Of a stretch of DNA of 34,897 nt, positions 23,561-33,403 are shown in pieces. The position numbers were made by a program, and so were the translations under genes. Each line of letters begins with the position of its first letter. The first letter of the stretch is position 1. Where the stretch lies: positions 1 through 34,897 of the forward strand of contig JAJRWU010000241.1 of the NCBI GenBank assembly GCA_024276655.1, given 5' to 3'. A model generated the notes under the pieces. That model saw only the letters and a list, made by a program, of their open reading frames with translations. It was not told the origin of the DNA and ran no database searches. The stretch is from Planctomycetota bacterium (GTDB taxonomy: Bacteria > Planctomycetota > Planctomycetia > Pirellulales > Pirellulaceae).

Positions 23561-26338
23561 ATGCCGATTACCCGCACGTTTCTCGACTGGAGCCGCCCGT
23601 TGCTGGGCCAAGCCGCTGAATATCTGGTGGCGCGTTTTTCCGAACCGGGGCGTTTGGAGTTGAGCCGCGTCGTGGTCGCGACGCCCGGTTCGCGCCCCGG
23701 CCGCACGCTCTTGAACCTCTTGCTGCAACGCGCCCGCCAAGAAGAGTGGATCTTCACCCCGCCGCAAATGTTGACCGTCGGCGCCTTGCCGGAATGTCTT
23801 TACACTTCCCGGCGGCCGCTGGCCTCCGACTTGGTGCAGCAACTCACCTGGGTCGCCGCGCTCCAAGACGCCCGGCCCGCCGACCTCTCCGCCTTCGCGC
23901 CGAAATGGCCGGAGAACAACGATGTGTTGCAGTGGCTCTCGCTGGGCCGTCTGCTCTGGCGCCAGCACCGCGAATTGGCCTCCGACGGACTCGACTTTTC
24001 GCACGTGTGTGCGTCGAACGTCAAGGTGGATGGTTTCCAGGAAGCGATTCGTTGGCGCGCCTTGGCGAAAGTACAAGCGGCGTATTTACAAAAGCTCGAC
24101 GCGCTCGAACTCTGGGACACGCAAACGGCGCGGCTGTTCGCCATCGAACATCGGGAATGCCGCACCGAAAAGGAGATTGTGTTGGTCGGCGCCGCCGACA
24201 TGAACCGCGCCACGCGGTTGATGCTCGATCAGGTTGCTGATCGTGTCGCGACCTTGATCGCGGCGCCTGCGGAGCGGGCCGATTATTTTGACCAACACGG
24301 CTGCATCGCTCCCGCCGCCTGGAAAAACGCCCTGATCGACATTCCGCTGGAGCGCGTGCGGGTGGTCGATACCGCGGCCGACCAAGCCGAAGAAGCCGTG
24401 CGCATTGTCGCCGGTTTTGACGGCCGATTTCGCGCCGAAGAAATCGCGATCGGCGCGCCCGACGAAAGCCTCGCCCCGCGCATACAGCGCTGCCTGTCGG
24501 ATTGCGGCGTCGCCTCGCGCTGGGTGATCGGCCAACGCCTCCAAGACACCGGCCCCTTTCGATTCCTTCAGGCCGTGGCCGACTACGCCAACCGCCGCCG
24601 CTTTAGCGAATTTGCCGCCTTGGCCCGCCACCCCGACGTTTACGATTGGCTGTTGCAAAACACCGGCGGCGCCCATTGGCTGGGCGAACTCGACGCCTAC
24701 CACGGCGAACACCTCCCTCCCCGGCTGGGCCATTGGCTGGGTGACAACAAGCGTTTCGTGCAGCTCAAAAAAGCGTTCGAGAAAGTTGACTCGTTGCTGG
24801 CGCCGCTGCGTTCCAATACGCGCAAGCTCAACCAATGGGCCCAGCCGCTGCAAGAAATGTTAGCCGAGGTTTATGGCGCCTTGCAACTCGACCAACAATC
24901 GGAAGACGGCCACTACTTGGCGAAAACACTACGTGAAATTCGCAACGCCCTGGCCGAACACGCGGCGGGGTCGCCAACGGTTTCGCCCGCCATCAGCGCC
25001 GCCGACGCCATACGTCTTCTTTTAGAAAGCCTCGCAAGCAAAACGCTGGCCCCGCTCCCTAGTGAAGACGCGCTCGAAGTGTTGGGCTGGTTGGAGTTGC
25101 CCTTGGACGACGCGCCGGCCTTGGTCGTGACCTCGTTCAATGAAGGGCGCGTGCCGACGTCGCTCAATTCCGATATTTTTCTGCCCAATCGCTTACGCAG
25201 AAAATTGGGCATCGAAGATAACGACCGCCGCTACGCGCGCGACGCCTACGCCACGAGCCTGCTCTTGGCTGCGCGCCAAGAGGTTTATTTTATCGTCGGC
25301 CGGCGCGATACGGAGGGAAACCCCTTGATTCCCAGCCGGTTGTTGTTTGCCGCGCCCGAAGATCAAATCGCGGAGCGCGTGCGGCATTGTTTCCAAGCCC
25401 AAGATGCAACGCAACAACGGCGTTTGAAGTCGAATGCGCCCCAAGCCGGCGCGGAGTCGCGTTTTTATGTTCCCCGGCCGAAGCCGCTCGAACAACCGAT
25501 CGAATCGTTGAGCGTGACGGAGTTTGGCGGCTATTTGGCGTGCCCCTATCGCTATTATTTGCGGCGTTGTTTGAAGCTGCAAACGTCGGACGATTCCGCC
25601 GAGGAACTCGGCGCAGCCGATTTCGGCAACCTGCTGCACGACGTGCTGGCCCGTTTCGGTTTGAGCGAACAGCGAGACTTGCAAAACGCCGAGCCCATTT
25701 ATCAATTCCTGCAAGACGCCCTGCGCCGCGCGGTGGCCGCCCAATATGGCAAGCATCACCTGCCGGCGGTGAATGTTCAACTGGCGCACCTCCGCCGCCG
25801 ATTGGAGGCCTTCGCCCAATGGCAGGCCGAACATGCACGGCAAGGCTGGAGAATCATACACACCGAAACATCCTCCCAAGACGCCCCCACGCTGCTCAAA
25901 TTAAAAGACCGCTCCATCCTGCTGCGCGGCAGGATCGATCGGATTGATCGTAACGAAGCCAGCGGCCAGTGGCGGATTCTCGACTACAAAACCTCCGACG
26001 CCGCCAAACCACCGGAGCAAACGCACCGCCGCGCCGGCGCCTGGATCGACCTCCAACTGCCGCTCTACCAACTCTTGGCCCGGTCGTTGGGGGTGACCGG
26101 CGAAATCGAACTCGGCTACATCCTACTCCCCAAGGATATCGCCCGCGTGGGTGAAGCGATGGCCGCCTGGGACGATGAACTGATCGCCGCGGCGCAGGAT
26201 GTCGCCCGTTGCGCCGCGGAAGACATACTGGCTGAAACATTCTGGCCGCCGACCGATCCGCCACCGCCAACAATGACGGAATTCTCCGACATCTGCCAAG
26301 ACGCCGCCTTCGAACGCGGCGTTCTCGAAAACGAATAA
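23561..26338 (+). CDS. addB: AddB-like subunit of a helicase-nuclease (PD-(D/E)XK nuclease)
   Basis: 925 residues from ATG 23561 (MPITRTFLDWSRPLLGQ); a TTG at 23537 is in frame. The N-terminal two-thirds is a degenerate, inactivated helicase-like fold typical of AddB (VVVATPGSRPGRTLLNLLL, and the EDALEVLGWLELPLDDAPAL and SFNEGRVPTS segments near 500-530). The C-terminal RecB-type nuclease domain begins with SVTEFGGYLACPYRYYL and has LLRGRIDRID (Asp793) and WRILDYKTSD (Asp808, Lys810), the metal-binding and catalytic residues. With AddA it forms the enzyme that unwinds and degrades double-strand DNA ends to load RecA. The C-terminus GVLENE-stop is duplicated in altered form (GVFENE-stop) just before addA. 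Confidence 0.85.
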   Translation: MPITRTFLDWSRPLLGQAAEYLVARFSEPGRLELSRVVVATPGSRPGRTLLNLLLQRARQEEWIFTPPQMLTVGALPECLYTSRRPLASDLVQQLTWVAALQDARPADLSAFAPKWPENNDVLQWLSLGRLLWRQHRELASDGLDFSHVCASNVKVDGFQEAIRWRALAKVQAAYLQKLDALELWDTQTARLFAIEHRECRTEKEIVLVGAADMNRATRLMLDQVADRVATLIAAPAERADYFDQHGCIAPAAWKNALIDIPLERVRVVDTAADQAEEAVRIVAGFDGRFRAEEIAIGAPDESLAPRIQRCLSDCGVASRWVIGQRLQDTGPFRFLQAVADYANRRRFSEFAALARHPDVYDWLLQNTGGAHWLGELDAYHGEHLPPRLGHWLGDNKRFVQLKKAFEKVDSLLAPLRSNTRKLNQWAQPLQEMLAEVYGALQLDQQSEDGHYLAKTLREIRNALAEHAAGSPTVSPAISAADAIRLLLESLASKTLAPLPSEDALEVLGWLELPLDDAPALVVTSFNEGRVPTSLNSDIFLPNRLRRKLGIEDNDRRYARDAYATSLLLAARQEVYFIVGRRDTEGNPLIPSRLLFAAPEDQIAERVRHCFQAQDATQQRRLKSNAPQAGAESRFYVPRPKPLEQPIESLSVTEFGGYLACPYRYYLRRCLKLQTSDDSAEELGAADFGNLLHDVLARFGLSEQRDLQNAEPIYQFLQDALRRAVAAQYGKHHLPAVNVQLAHLRRRLEAFAQWQAEHARQGWRIIHTETSSQDAPTLLKLKDRSILLRGRIDRIDRNEASGQWRILDYKTSDAAKPPEQTHRRAGAWIDLQLPLYQLLARSLGVTGEIELGYILLPKDIARVGEAMAAWDDELIAAAQDVARCAAEDILAETFWPPTDPPPPTMTEFSDICQDAAFERGVLENE

Positions 26339-26341
26339 CCT

Positions 26342-26437
26342 ATGCGAACCGTTGGAGTTCACGCTTTAGCGTGCTTTCTTTTTCTACACATGCTAAAGCA
26401 TGAACTCCAACGGCGCGGCGTCTTTGAAAATGAATAA
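26342..26437 (+). CDS. 31-codon mini-ORF spanning the hairpin between addB and addA
   Basis: It starts at ATG 26342, 3 nt after the addB stop, and ends with TAA at 26435-26437, 2 nt before the addA start. The first 24 codons are the hairpin repeat and the last seven (RGVFENE) copy the addB C-terminus. Such a frame could keep ribosomes moving from addB to addA after an insertion separated them. It has no ribosome site of its own and probably no functional product. The call as a translated gene is weak; the frame itself is certain. Confidence 0.3.
   Translation: MRTVGVHALACFLFLHMLKHELQRRGVFENE
26349..26413. repeat. Long hairpin repeat inserted between addB and addA
   Basis: CCGTTGGAGTTCACGCTTTAG (26349-26369) is the inverse complement, with one C/T difference, of 26393-26413. 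The loop is TTCTTTTTCTACA-like. A 15-nt piece of it (GCTTTAGCGTGCTTT) recurs at 8392-8406 next to the DUF1080 gene, so it belongs to a dispersed family. It is flanked by two related 25-bp segments (26316-26340 and 26415-26439; 21 of 25 identical). Confidence 0.8.
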
Positions 26438-26439
26438 CC

Positions 26440-29400
26440 ATGTCTAACGAACACGTCCTGATTCGCGCCTCGGCGGGAACGGGAAAAACTCACCAACTCA
26501 CCAGCCGGTACTTGCGTTTGGTCGCCGACGACGCCGCAGCGCCGGAAATTTTGGCCGCCACCTTCACGCGCAAGGCGGCGGGCGAAATTCTCGAACGCAT
26601 TGTCACGCGGCTGGCCGAAGCCTGCTTGCAGGAACGAAAACGCGTCGAACTGGCCCAGCACCTGAGCCTAGAGGTATTGACGCCGCAGCGTTGCCGCCGG
26701 CTGCTCAAATCACTCACCTCGCAACTGCATTGCCTCCGCATTGGCACGCTCGACAGTTTCTTCGCTCAAGTGGCGGGTAGTTTTAGTTTGGAACTGGGGC
26801 TGCCCACCGGTTGGAGCATTGCCGACCCGCTGCACGACGCCAGCCTGCGCAGCGAAGCGATCGAAACAATTTTAAGAGACGCCGAATCGAGCGAAGTCGC
26901 GCGTTTGCTCAACCTGCTCGCCAAGGGCGACGCCGATCGGTCGGTGAGCGAACTGGTGCGTTCGACTGTCAATCGTTTGTATGGCCTGTTTGCCGACACG
27001 CATGAAAACGCCTGGCGAACCTTTCCCCAATTGCCGCTGCTGCCCGATGCGGAGCTTGCCGTGTTGATGGAAGCGTTGCGCACGGCAAAGCTGCCCAAGC
27101 ACAAGTCGATCGCCAAGGCGCATCAAACCAACTGCGAACAGGCGTTATCGGCCGATTGGATGGGTTTTGTCCGGAGCGGGCTGCCGAGCAAGGTTCGCCT
27201 GGGCGAGAATATTTATTACCGTAAGGAAATCCCCGCCGCGACGGTCGCGATTTACGAGCAGCTCATTCGGCACGCGCGGGCTTTTCTGATCCAACAGTTG
27301 GCGTTACAGACCGCCGCCACGTATGAATTGCTGGCGAAGTTTCATGACGTCTACCGGCGGCTCAAACACGATTCGCGAGCGCTGCTGTTCGACGACATCA
27401 CGCGTTCACTCGCTGGCGGAGAGTCGATGCGCGATGTCGAGCGGCTCGCCTTCCGGCTCGATGCGAGTGTGTCGCATCTGCTGCTGGACGAATTTCAAGA
27501 CACCTCCGGCAAACAATGGAGCGTGTTGCGGCCGCTCGCCGAGCGGACGATTCGCCCGGCGGACGGCGGGAGTCGGGCGCCGGCGCGGTCTTCCTTTTTT
27601 TGCGTCGGCGATATCAAGCAAGCCATTTACGCCTGGCGGGGCGGCCGCGCGGAAATTTTCGGCGCCTTGGAGAAGCAACTTCCGGAACTGACCCTCGATG
27701 CACTCACCGCCAGTTACCGTTCCTCGCAGCCCGTGATCGACGTCGTGAACGAAGTCTTTCAGGGGATCGGCCGACACGCCAACCTCGAAACGGCGGAGGC
27801 GGCCGTGAAAGATTGGAGTGAACTCTTTCCGCGACACACCACCGTTCGAACCGATTTAACCGGCCATGTTCAGTTGCTTACCGCGCGCCGCGCCGACCCC
27901 GACGATCAAACTCCGATCGACGCCGTCATCGAAGCCGCTGCCGACAAAGTGGAGGAACTGCTCGCCGAAACGCCAGGATTGGAAATTGGCCTGTTGGTGC
28001 GGCGCAATGCGGTCGTGGCGCGAACGATTTTTGAACTGCGCCAGCGCGGCGTTCGCGCCAGCGAGGAAGGAGGCAATCCTCTGACCGACTCCGCGCCCGT
28101 GCAGCTTGTGCTTTCGGCGCTGCGGCTGGCCGACCATCCCGCCGATACGATCGCGCTGATGCATGTGGCGAATTCGCCCCTGGGGACCGCGCTCGGTTTG
28201 CCGGCTTTCCCGCCCGATGCAAATCAGGAAAATAATTCCAACAACAACACGGAAAATGTTGCCGAAGAGGTCGCGGCTGGGTTGCGGCGGCGGCTCTTGC
28301 AGCAAGGTTATGGACCTGTTCTCGAAAGTTGGCTGGAGCAACTCGCCGAGTGCTGCAACACCCGCGATTTGAATCGGCTGCGGCAACTGGCCGAACTAGG
28401 GTACGCCTACCAAGACACCGCCACGCTCCGCGCGACCGACTTCGTGCGGCATGTCGAGAACCAAAGAGTGGCCGATCCTTCCGCCGCTTCGGTGCGTGTG
28501 ATGAATGTGCATCAGGCGAAAGGTTTGCAGTTCGACGTGGTGGTGCTGGCCGATCTTGAGTCTTCGTTGATCGGCCAGTCGCCGAGTTACGTGATCGACC
28601 AACCCGACCCGACCGAACCGATTGCGCGTGTCTGTTTGTATCGCAACAAGGAGATTCAGTCGCTGCTGCCCGACGACATGCAAACCATGTTCCAGCAAGC
28701 CACGCATGCCAAGGTCACGGAGACGGTGTGTTTGTTGTATGTGGCGATGACGCGCGCCGTGCATTCGCTTTACATCGTGATATCCCCCGCCAATGTGAGC
28801 GAAAAAAAACTGCCGCGCACCTCCGCCGGACTGCTCCGCGCCGCGCTCGCCGGCAATGAACCGGCGGCGCCCGAAGCAGTCGTTTACGAACATGGCGATC
28901 CACGCTGGGCGGCGGCGGTAAAATGGGATTCAGCGGAAAAGCAGCCGGAGCAAGCTTCGGAACAAGCTCCGCTGGAACTGCGTTTCGCCCAGCCCGTTGG
29001 CAAGCGGCGCGGCGTTCTGGGATCGGACAGTCCTTCCAATATGGAGGGCGGACGGCTGGCGGCGGCCGCCGATTTATTGCGCATCGACAACGCCCAGGCG
29101 ATGGCCCGCGGCACGCTGATGCACGCCTGGTTCGAGCACGTGCTTTGGCTGAACGATCCGCCGCCAACGCGGGAAACGTTGGTGCAAATTGCTCGCCAAG
29201 TGGGCGCCGCCAACCTGGATGTCGAGCAGATGATAAAAGACTTCCATCTACTTCTCGGCGCGCGGCAAATTTCAGAGGTGTTATCGCGGGAGTACTACGA
29301 CTTGGTTGCACAACCGGCGGCGTCCGCGACATCTCCCACGCCGTTTTCCGAGGTGTTTCTCCAACGGTTGGGCGGCAAGCGTCTTCGTTTGGACGTACGC

Positions 29401-29694
29401 AATGAGTTCCCCGTCGCGACCTGGGAAGACAACCAAATTCTCAGCGGGTTTGTTGATCGCCTGGTGTTGCTGTATGAAGATGATGTCGTGGTGGGCGCCG
29501 ATATTATCGATTTCAAAACCGATCGCATCGCGGACCACGACCAAGCCGCACTCGCGCAGCGTCTGGAACACTATCGGCCGCAAATCGAGGCGTATCGGCG
29601 CATCGTTTCGAGCATGTTTCGCCTGCCGCCGGAATGCGTGGCGGCGCGCCTGTTATTCCTGACGCCGGTCGTTGTTTCACCGCTGCATGAATAG
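26440..29694 (+). CDS. addA: AddA-like UvrD-family helicase with C-terminal nuclease domain
   Basis: 1084 residues. Superfamily 1A helicase motifs in order: Walker A ASAGTGKT (10-17), motif Ia ATFTRKAAGEI, Walker B LLLDEFQDTS (Asp350, Glu351), motif III GDIKQAIYAWRGG, motif V VMNVHQAKGLQFDVVVLADL and motif VI LLYVAMTRAVHSLYIV. The C-terminal PD-(D/E)XK domain has RGTLMHAWFEH and ADIIDFKTD (Asp1024, Lys1026). AddA supplies the motor and one nuclease, AddB the other. The genes lie in the order addB-addA, separated by 101 bp containing a hairpin repeat. There is no clear ribosome site before ATG 26440, so expression may have depended on coupling to addB. Confidence 0.9.
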   Translation: MSNEHVLIRASAGTGKTHQLTSRYLRLVADDAAAPEILAATFTRKAAGEILERIVTRLAEACLQERKRVELAQHLSLEVLTPQRCRRLLKSLTSQLHCLRIGTLDSFFAQVAGSFSLELGLPTGWSIADPLHDASLRSEAIETILRDAESSEVARLLNLLAKGDADRSVSELVRSTVNRLYGLFADTHENAWRTFPQLPLLPDAELAVLMEALRTAKLPKHKSIAKAHQTNCEQALSADWMGFVRSGLPSKVRLGENIYYRKEIPAATVAIYEQLIRHARAFLIQQLALQTAATYELLAKFHDVYRRLKHDSRALLFDDITRSLAGGESMRDVERLAFRLDASVSHLLLDEFQDTSGKQWSVLRPLAERTIRPADGGSRAPARSSFFCVGDIKQAIYAWRGGRAEIFGALEKQLPELTLDALTASYRSSQPVIDVVNEVFQGIGRHANLETAEAAVKDWSELFPRHTTVRTDLTGHVQLLTARRADPDDQTPIDAVIEAAADKVEELLAETPGLEIGLLVRRNAVVARTIFELRQRGVRASEEGGNPLTDSAPVQLVLSALRLADHPADTIALMHVANSPLGTALGLPAFPPDANQENNSNNNTENVAEEVAAGLRRRLLQQGYGPVLESWLEQLAECCNTRDLNRLRQLAELGYAYQDTATLRATDFVRHVENQRVADPSAASVRVMNVHQAKGLQFDVVVLADLESSLIGQSPSYVIDQPDPTEPIARVCLYRNKEIQSLLPDDMQTMFQQATHAKVTETVCLLYVAMTRAVHSLYIVISPANVSEKKLPRTSAGLLRAALAGNEPAAPEAVVYEHGDPRWAAAVKWDSAEKQPEQASEQAPLELRFAQPVGKRRGVLGSDSPSNMEGGRLAAAADLLRIDNAQAMARGTLMHAWFEHVLWLNDPPPTRETLVQIARQVGAANLDVEQMIKDFHLLLGARQISEVLSREYYDLVAQPAASATSPTPFSEVFLQRLGGKRLRLDVRNEFPVATWEDNQILSGFVDRLVLLYEDDVVVGADIIDFKTDRIADHDQAALAQRLEHYRPQIEAYRRIVSSMFRLPPECVAARLLFLTPVVVSPLHE

Positions 29695-29753
29695 CGGCCT
29701 GCCTGGTGTCCCGCCCGTGCCGGAAGGACGGTGGCGCGTACCTAGCCGCCGCC

Positions 29754-31658
29754 TCACCCGGCCGGGAAGAACGGCCAGATACGGGGAATCAACAAGATGG
29801 CCGCCGTCGCGATAAGTATGGCCAGCGGCGCTCCCACGCGGAAATAGTCGGACGGTTTGTAGCCGCCGGGGCCCATCACCATCAGGTTGGTTTGGTAGCC
29901 GATCGGCGTGACAAACGAGAGCGACGCCGCCAGTGCAATGGCCATCACGAACGGGCGAGGATGATAACCGCCCTCCCAAGCCACGGCCACCGCCAACGGC
30001 AAGAACATTGCGGCCACGGCGTTGTTGGTGATCATCTCGGTGAACAGCGACGTCAGCAAATAAACCACCGTCAGCAACAAAAAAGGATGTTCGCCCACAA
30101 CCGAAATCAGCACCGTGGCGATATTGCCCGCCGCCCCGCTGGTGGTTAAAGCCCGCCCCAAGCCGAGCGCCGCGGCAATGGTCACGATCAATTGAATATC
30201 GATCGCGGCGCGGGCGTCCGACATCCTTAAACATTTTGTCGCGACCATCAGCGCCGCGACGGTAATCGCCGCCAGGGGCGGCGAACCTAATGATGAAAAA
30301 AGGCCGGCGCCGCGGAGAAAATTGGTGCAGACCAACCACACCGCCAGCAGCAACAGCAAGCCGGCGGAAAGCCACATTCGATCGTGCCGCCGGGGCGAGG
30401 AGCCTTCCACGTCGCCGACCAGATAAAAGTCGCGGCTGTTGCGATAGCGAGAGACAAATTCGGTGCGGGTCTGCAGCAGCAGGGTGTCGCCCGGCTCCAG
30501 GCGAATGCTGCCGATTTTGTTCGTCAGGCGAACGCCGTTGCGATGCACCGCCACCACCGCCGCTCCGTAGATCGCGCGGAAGTTGGCTTCGCGAATCGTC
30601 GTGCCGATCAAGGGCGATGTGCGAGAAAGCACTACTTCGGTTAGGTGGCGGCGTTGCCGAATGTGAGGATGGAACTCATAGGTGCTATCGGCGGCGGGGG
30701 CCAAACCCGGAATTTTTTCCAAGTCGACGATCGTGCTCACCACGCCGGTGAAAACGAGGCGGTCGCCGTTTTGAATGGCGTCTTCCGGCGCGACCGGCGT
30801 GATGATATCGCCTCGGCGGTCGATTTCGATCAAAAACAGTCCTGGCAGATGCCGCAGTCCGGCCTGCTCAACCGACTTGCCGATCAGCGGGCATTCACCG
30901 CGGACCAGCATTTCCACCAGGTATTCGCGCCGCTCATCGCCCAATCGCTCCAGCATGTCGGTGCGGTTGGGCAGCAAAAACGGCCCGGCGAAAATCAGAA
31001 ACACCATGCCGATCAGCGCACAAGGCGCGCCCACGCGGCCGATTTCCAACATGCGCATGGGCCGCACGCCATCGGCAAAAGCCGCTTTCGAGAGGGCGGC
31101 GGTTGGCGGCGGCGGGGCGTGTTCAACGGCGGCGTACTCTTGTTGCAGTTGGCGTAATTGCGAGTTGACCACCAGCGAAGTGCTGGTGCCAATCAGCGTG
31201 CAAACGCCGCCCAGAATGGCGAAGTAACTGACCAGCATCAGCAGCCGCGACGGCGCCACATTTCGCTTGCGGCACCAATCGACCACCACCGGCGCCATCA
31301 TCGCGACCAGCGCCGTGTTGAGCAGGAAAGCCGAACTGGCGGTGAGCACGAGGCCCAACCGCCAACGCGCTCCATGTTCGGAATGGACGTGGCCCAACAA
31401 ACGCTCGCCCACCCAATCGAGCAGACCGGTGGCGCGCAAACCGGCGGAAACGGCCAACAGCCCGGCCACCGTGAGCACCGCCGGACTGGCGAAACCGCTC
31501 ATCGCTTCTTCCGGCGAAATCACGCCGCACAACGTGACCGCGACCAGCCCGGCCAAAAAGAGAAAATCGGGCGGGGCGGAGCGTCGTAGTTGCAGGCCCA
31601 GAAACACCAGCAGCGTAACGCCAATCGCGATCCAGGCGTGCAAATCGGACCAATTCAT
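29754..31658 (-). CDS. SLC13-family permease with two RCK-C (TrkA-C) domains
   Basis: 634 residues. The N-terminal half has about five membrane helices (LHAWIAIGVTLLVFLGLQL, PPDFLFLAGLVAVTL, SPAVLTVAGLLAVSAGL and others, including the TALVAMMAPVVVDWCR loop). A central cytoplasmic region of about 180 residues (roughly 215-390) holds two RCK-C-like modules (VRGECPLIGKSVEQAGLRHL and LSRTSPLIGTTIREANFRA with GDTLLLQTR). The C-terminal half repeats the permease fold with EMITNNAVAAMFLPLAVAVA, the SNT/NNA-type ion and substrate site. This layout matches SLC13/DASS-like transporters for sulfate or carboxylates driven by sodium; the substrate cannot be read from sequence. Single gene, 60 bp from addA in convergent orientation. 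Confidence 0.87.
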   Translation of the reverse strand: MNWSDLHAWIAIGVTLLVFLGLQLRRSAPPDFLFLAGLVAVTLCGVISPEEAMSGFASPAVLTVAGLLAVSAGLRATGLLDWVGERLLGHVHSEHGARWRLGLVLTASSAFLLNTALVAMMAPVVVDWCRKRNVAPSRLLMLVSYFAILGGVCTLIGTSTSLVVNSQLRQLQQEYAAVEHAPPPPTAALSKAAFADGVRPMRMLEIGRVGAPCALIGMVFLIFAGPFLLPNRTDMLERLGDERREYLVEMLVRGECPLIGKSVEQAGLRHLPGLFLIEIDRRGDIITPVAPEDAIQNGDRLVFTGVVSTIVDLEKIPGLAPAADSTYEFHPHIRQRRHLTEVVLSRTSPLIGTTIREANFRAIYGAAVVAVHRNGVRLTNKIGSIRLEPGDTLLLQTRTEFVSRYRNSRDFYLVGDVEGSSPRRHDRMWLSAGLLLLLAVWLVCTNFLRGAGLFSSLGSPPLAAITVAALMVATKCLRMSDARAAIDIQLIVTIAAALGLGRALTTSGAAGNIATVLISVVGEHPFLLLTVVYLLTSLFTEMITNNAVAAMFLPLAVAVAWEGGYHPRPFVMAIALAASLSFVTPIGYQTNLMVMGPGGYKPSDYFRVGAPLAILIATAAILLIPRIWPFFPAG

Positions 31659-31723
31659 TGACGTCTTTCGCTGTGCCGTCGCTGGGGAAACACGTATCGC
31701 AATAGTCTAGCAGGGCCGGGAGA

Positions 31724-33349
31724 TTACTCGAGCCAACTCGGTTGTTTACCTGCTGCGGGAAGATCTACCACGCCAACGCTCAAAATATCGGGTTGGGCCA
31801 GCAGTTCGTCGAGCGATTCCGGCGACGGCCGGCTATCGAGGTTGAGAATGCCGATGGCCTTGCCGCCCGGTTGGTTGGCCTCGCGGCCGACGCTCATCTG
31901 CGCGATGTTGATTTGGTGTTTTCCAAACACCGCGCCCACGCGGCCGATGATTCCCGGTATGTCGTTGTGGGTGAAGGTGAGCAAGACGCCGTCGAGGTAA
32001 GCTTCGAGGCGGAAATTCTGTAGTCGAATGAGTCGCACCATGTCGTTGCCGAAGAGCACGCCGCCGGCGGTGAATTCGCCGCCGGCAGCGACCACACTGG
32101 CCGTAATCGAGGAACTGAACGCACTCATTTCACTGGTGGTTTCCTCTTCCAACTCGATGCCGCGCTCCTTCAGCAACATTTCCGCGTTGATAATGTTGAC
32201 ATCTTCGGCGAGCGCGTTTTCAAGCAAGCCGGCGCAAAATGCGGCCGTCAGCATGCGGGTATCCTTGCCGGCCACTTCTCCCTTATATTGCAAGCGGCAA
32301 CGCGAGACACAGCCGCAAGGCCACTGCGCCATCAAACGCCCCAACCGGTAGCTAAGATTCAAAAATCCTCGAAGGCCGGCCAGAGCCTGAGGATCGATCG
32401 AAGCGGTATTCACAGCGTGGCGAATTTCGCCGCGTTGCAGGAAGTTGACCAACAGTTGCACCGCCTCCACCGCCACTTGGGTTTGCGCCTCTTCGGTGCT
32501 GGCGCCCAAATGAGGCGTGCATAACACGCCGGGCATTTGGAACAGCGGGCTGTCGGTGCAGGGCTCTTTTTCATAAACGTCGAGCGCCACGCCGCCCAGT
32601 TTTCCGCTACGTAGGCCGTCGGCGAGTGCTTGTTCATCGTAAATGCCGCCCCGCGCGCAATTCACAAGCCGCGCGCCGGGCCGCAACATTTCGATTTACG
32701 CCGCTCCGATCAATCCCCGTGTTTCTGGAGTGAGCGGCGTATGCACGGTGAGGTAATCGATGTGCGGCAGCATGTCGTGAACGCTTTCGATCAACTCCAC
32801 GCCGAATTCCTCGGCCCGCTGCGCCGAAAGGAAGGGGTCGTAACCCAAGACGCGCATCTGGAAGGCCCGCGCCCGCGACGCAACTTCTTGCCCGATGCGG
32901 CCCATGCCAACTACGCCGAGCGTTTTGTCGGCCAGTTGCGATCCCATATACGCTTTGCGGTCCCAACGCCCTTCTCGCAAACTCTGATGCGCCGGCGCGA
33001 TATTCCGTGAGAGCGCCAGCATGAGCGCGAAGGCGTGTTCGGCCGTACTGAGCGTGTTGCCGGTGGGCGTGTTCATCACAACAATGCCGCGGCGCGTGGC
33101 GGCGGTTTTGTCGATGTTGTCGGTGCCGACGCCCGCTCGAACAATCGCCCGCAAGCGAGGTTTCCCGGAGAGCGATTCCGGCGTGATTTTCACGCCGCTG
33201 CGGCAAATGGCGCCGTCGAATTCACTCAGCGCATCACACAGGGCTTGCCCTTTGAGGCCGGTGCGAACTTCGTACGATATGCCGTCCGCCTCGTCCAGGA
33301 GTTGTAGCCCTTCGGGGGCGATGTTGTCTAAAACGATAACGCGTAACAT
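31724..33349 (-). pseudogene. serA: D-3-phosphoglycerate dehydrogenase interrupted by an in-frame TAA
   Basis: The frame from ATG 33349 (GGAG 6 nt upstream) to the stop at 31724 is the length of a full-size SerA (about 541 codons) with both halves well conserved. Codons 1-217 contain GTDNIDK and the NAD-binding GVVGMGRIGQEVA. Codon 218 is TAA (32698-32696) where a Glu codon (GAA) fits the family context GAA[E]IEMLRP. The frame then continues without loss: NCARGGIYDE (catalytic Arg), VYEKEP (Glu), CTPHLGAS (His), the intervening domain, and a C-terminal ACT domain (GIIGRVGAVFGKHQINIAQM). An ATG lies 3 codons after the stop (32689), so two separate chains of 217 and 321 residues are conceivable. 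SerA catalyses the first step of serine synthesis; serC is just upstream. A one-base sequencing error is possible. Confidence 0.82.
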
Positions 33350-33403
33350 CGCGACTCCAAGTTGTTAATATGGACAGTCATTGTTTGGCCGATGCTTGGC
33401 GGC

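Noticed and set aside
28396-28893. 165-codon minus-strand frame inside addA
   Set aside because: His/Arg/Gly-rich antisense shadow lying within helicase motifs V and VI.
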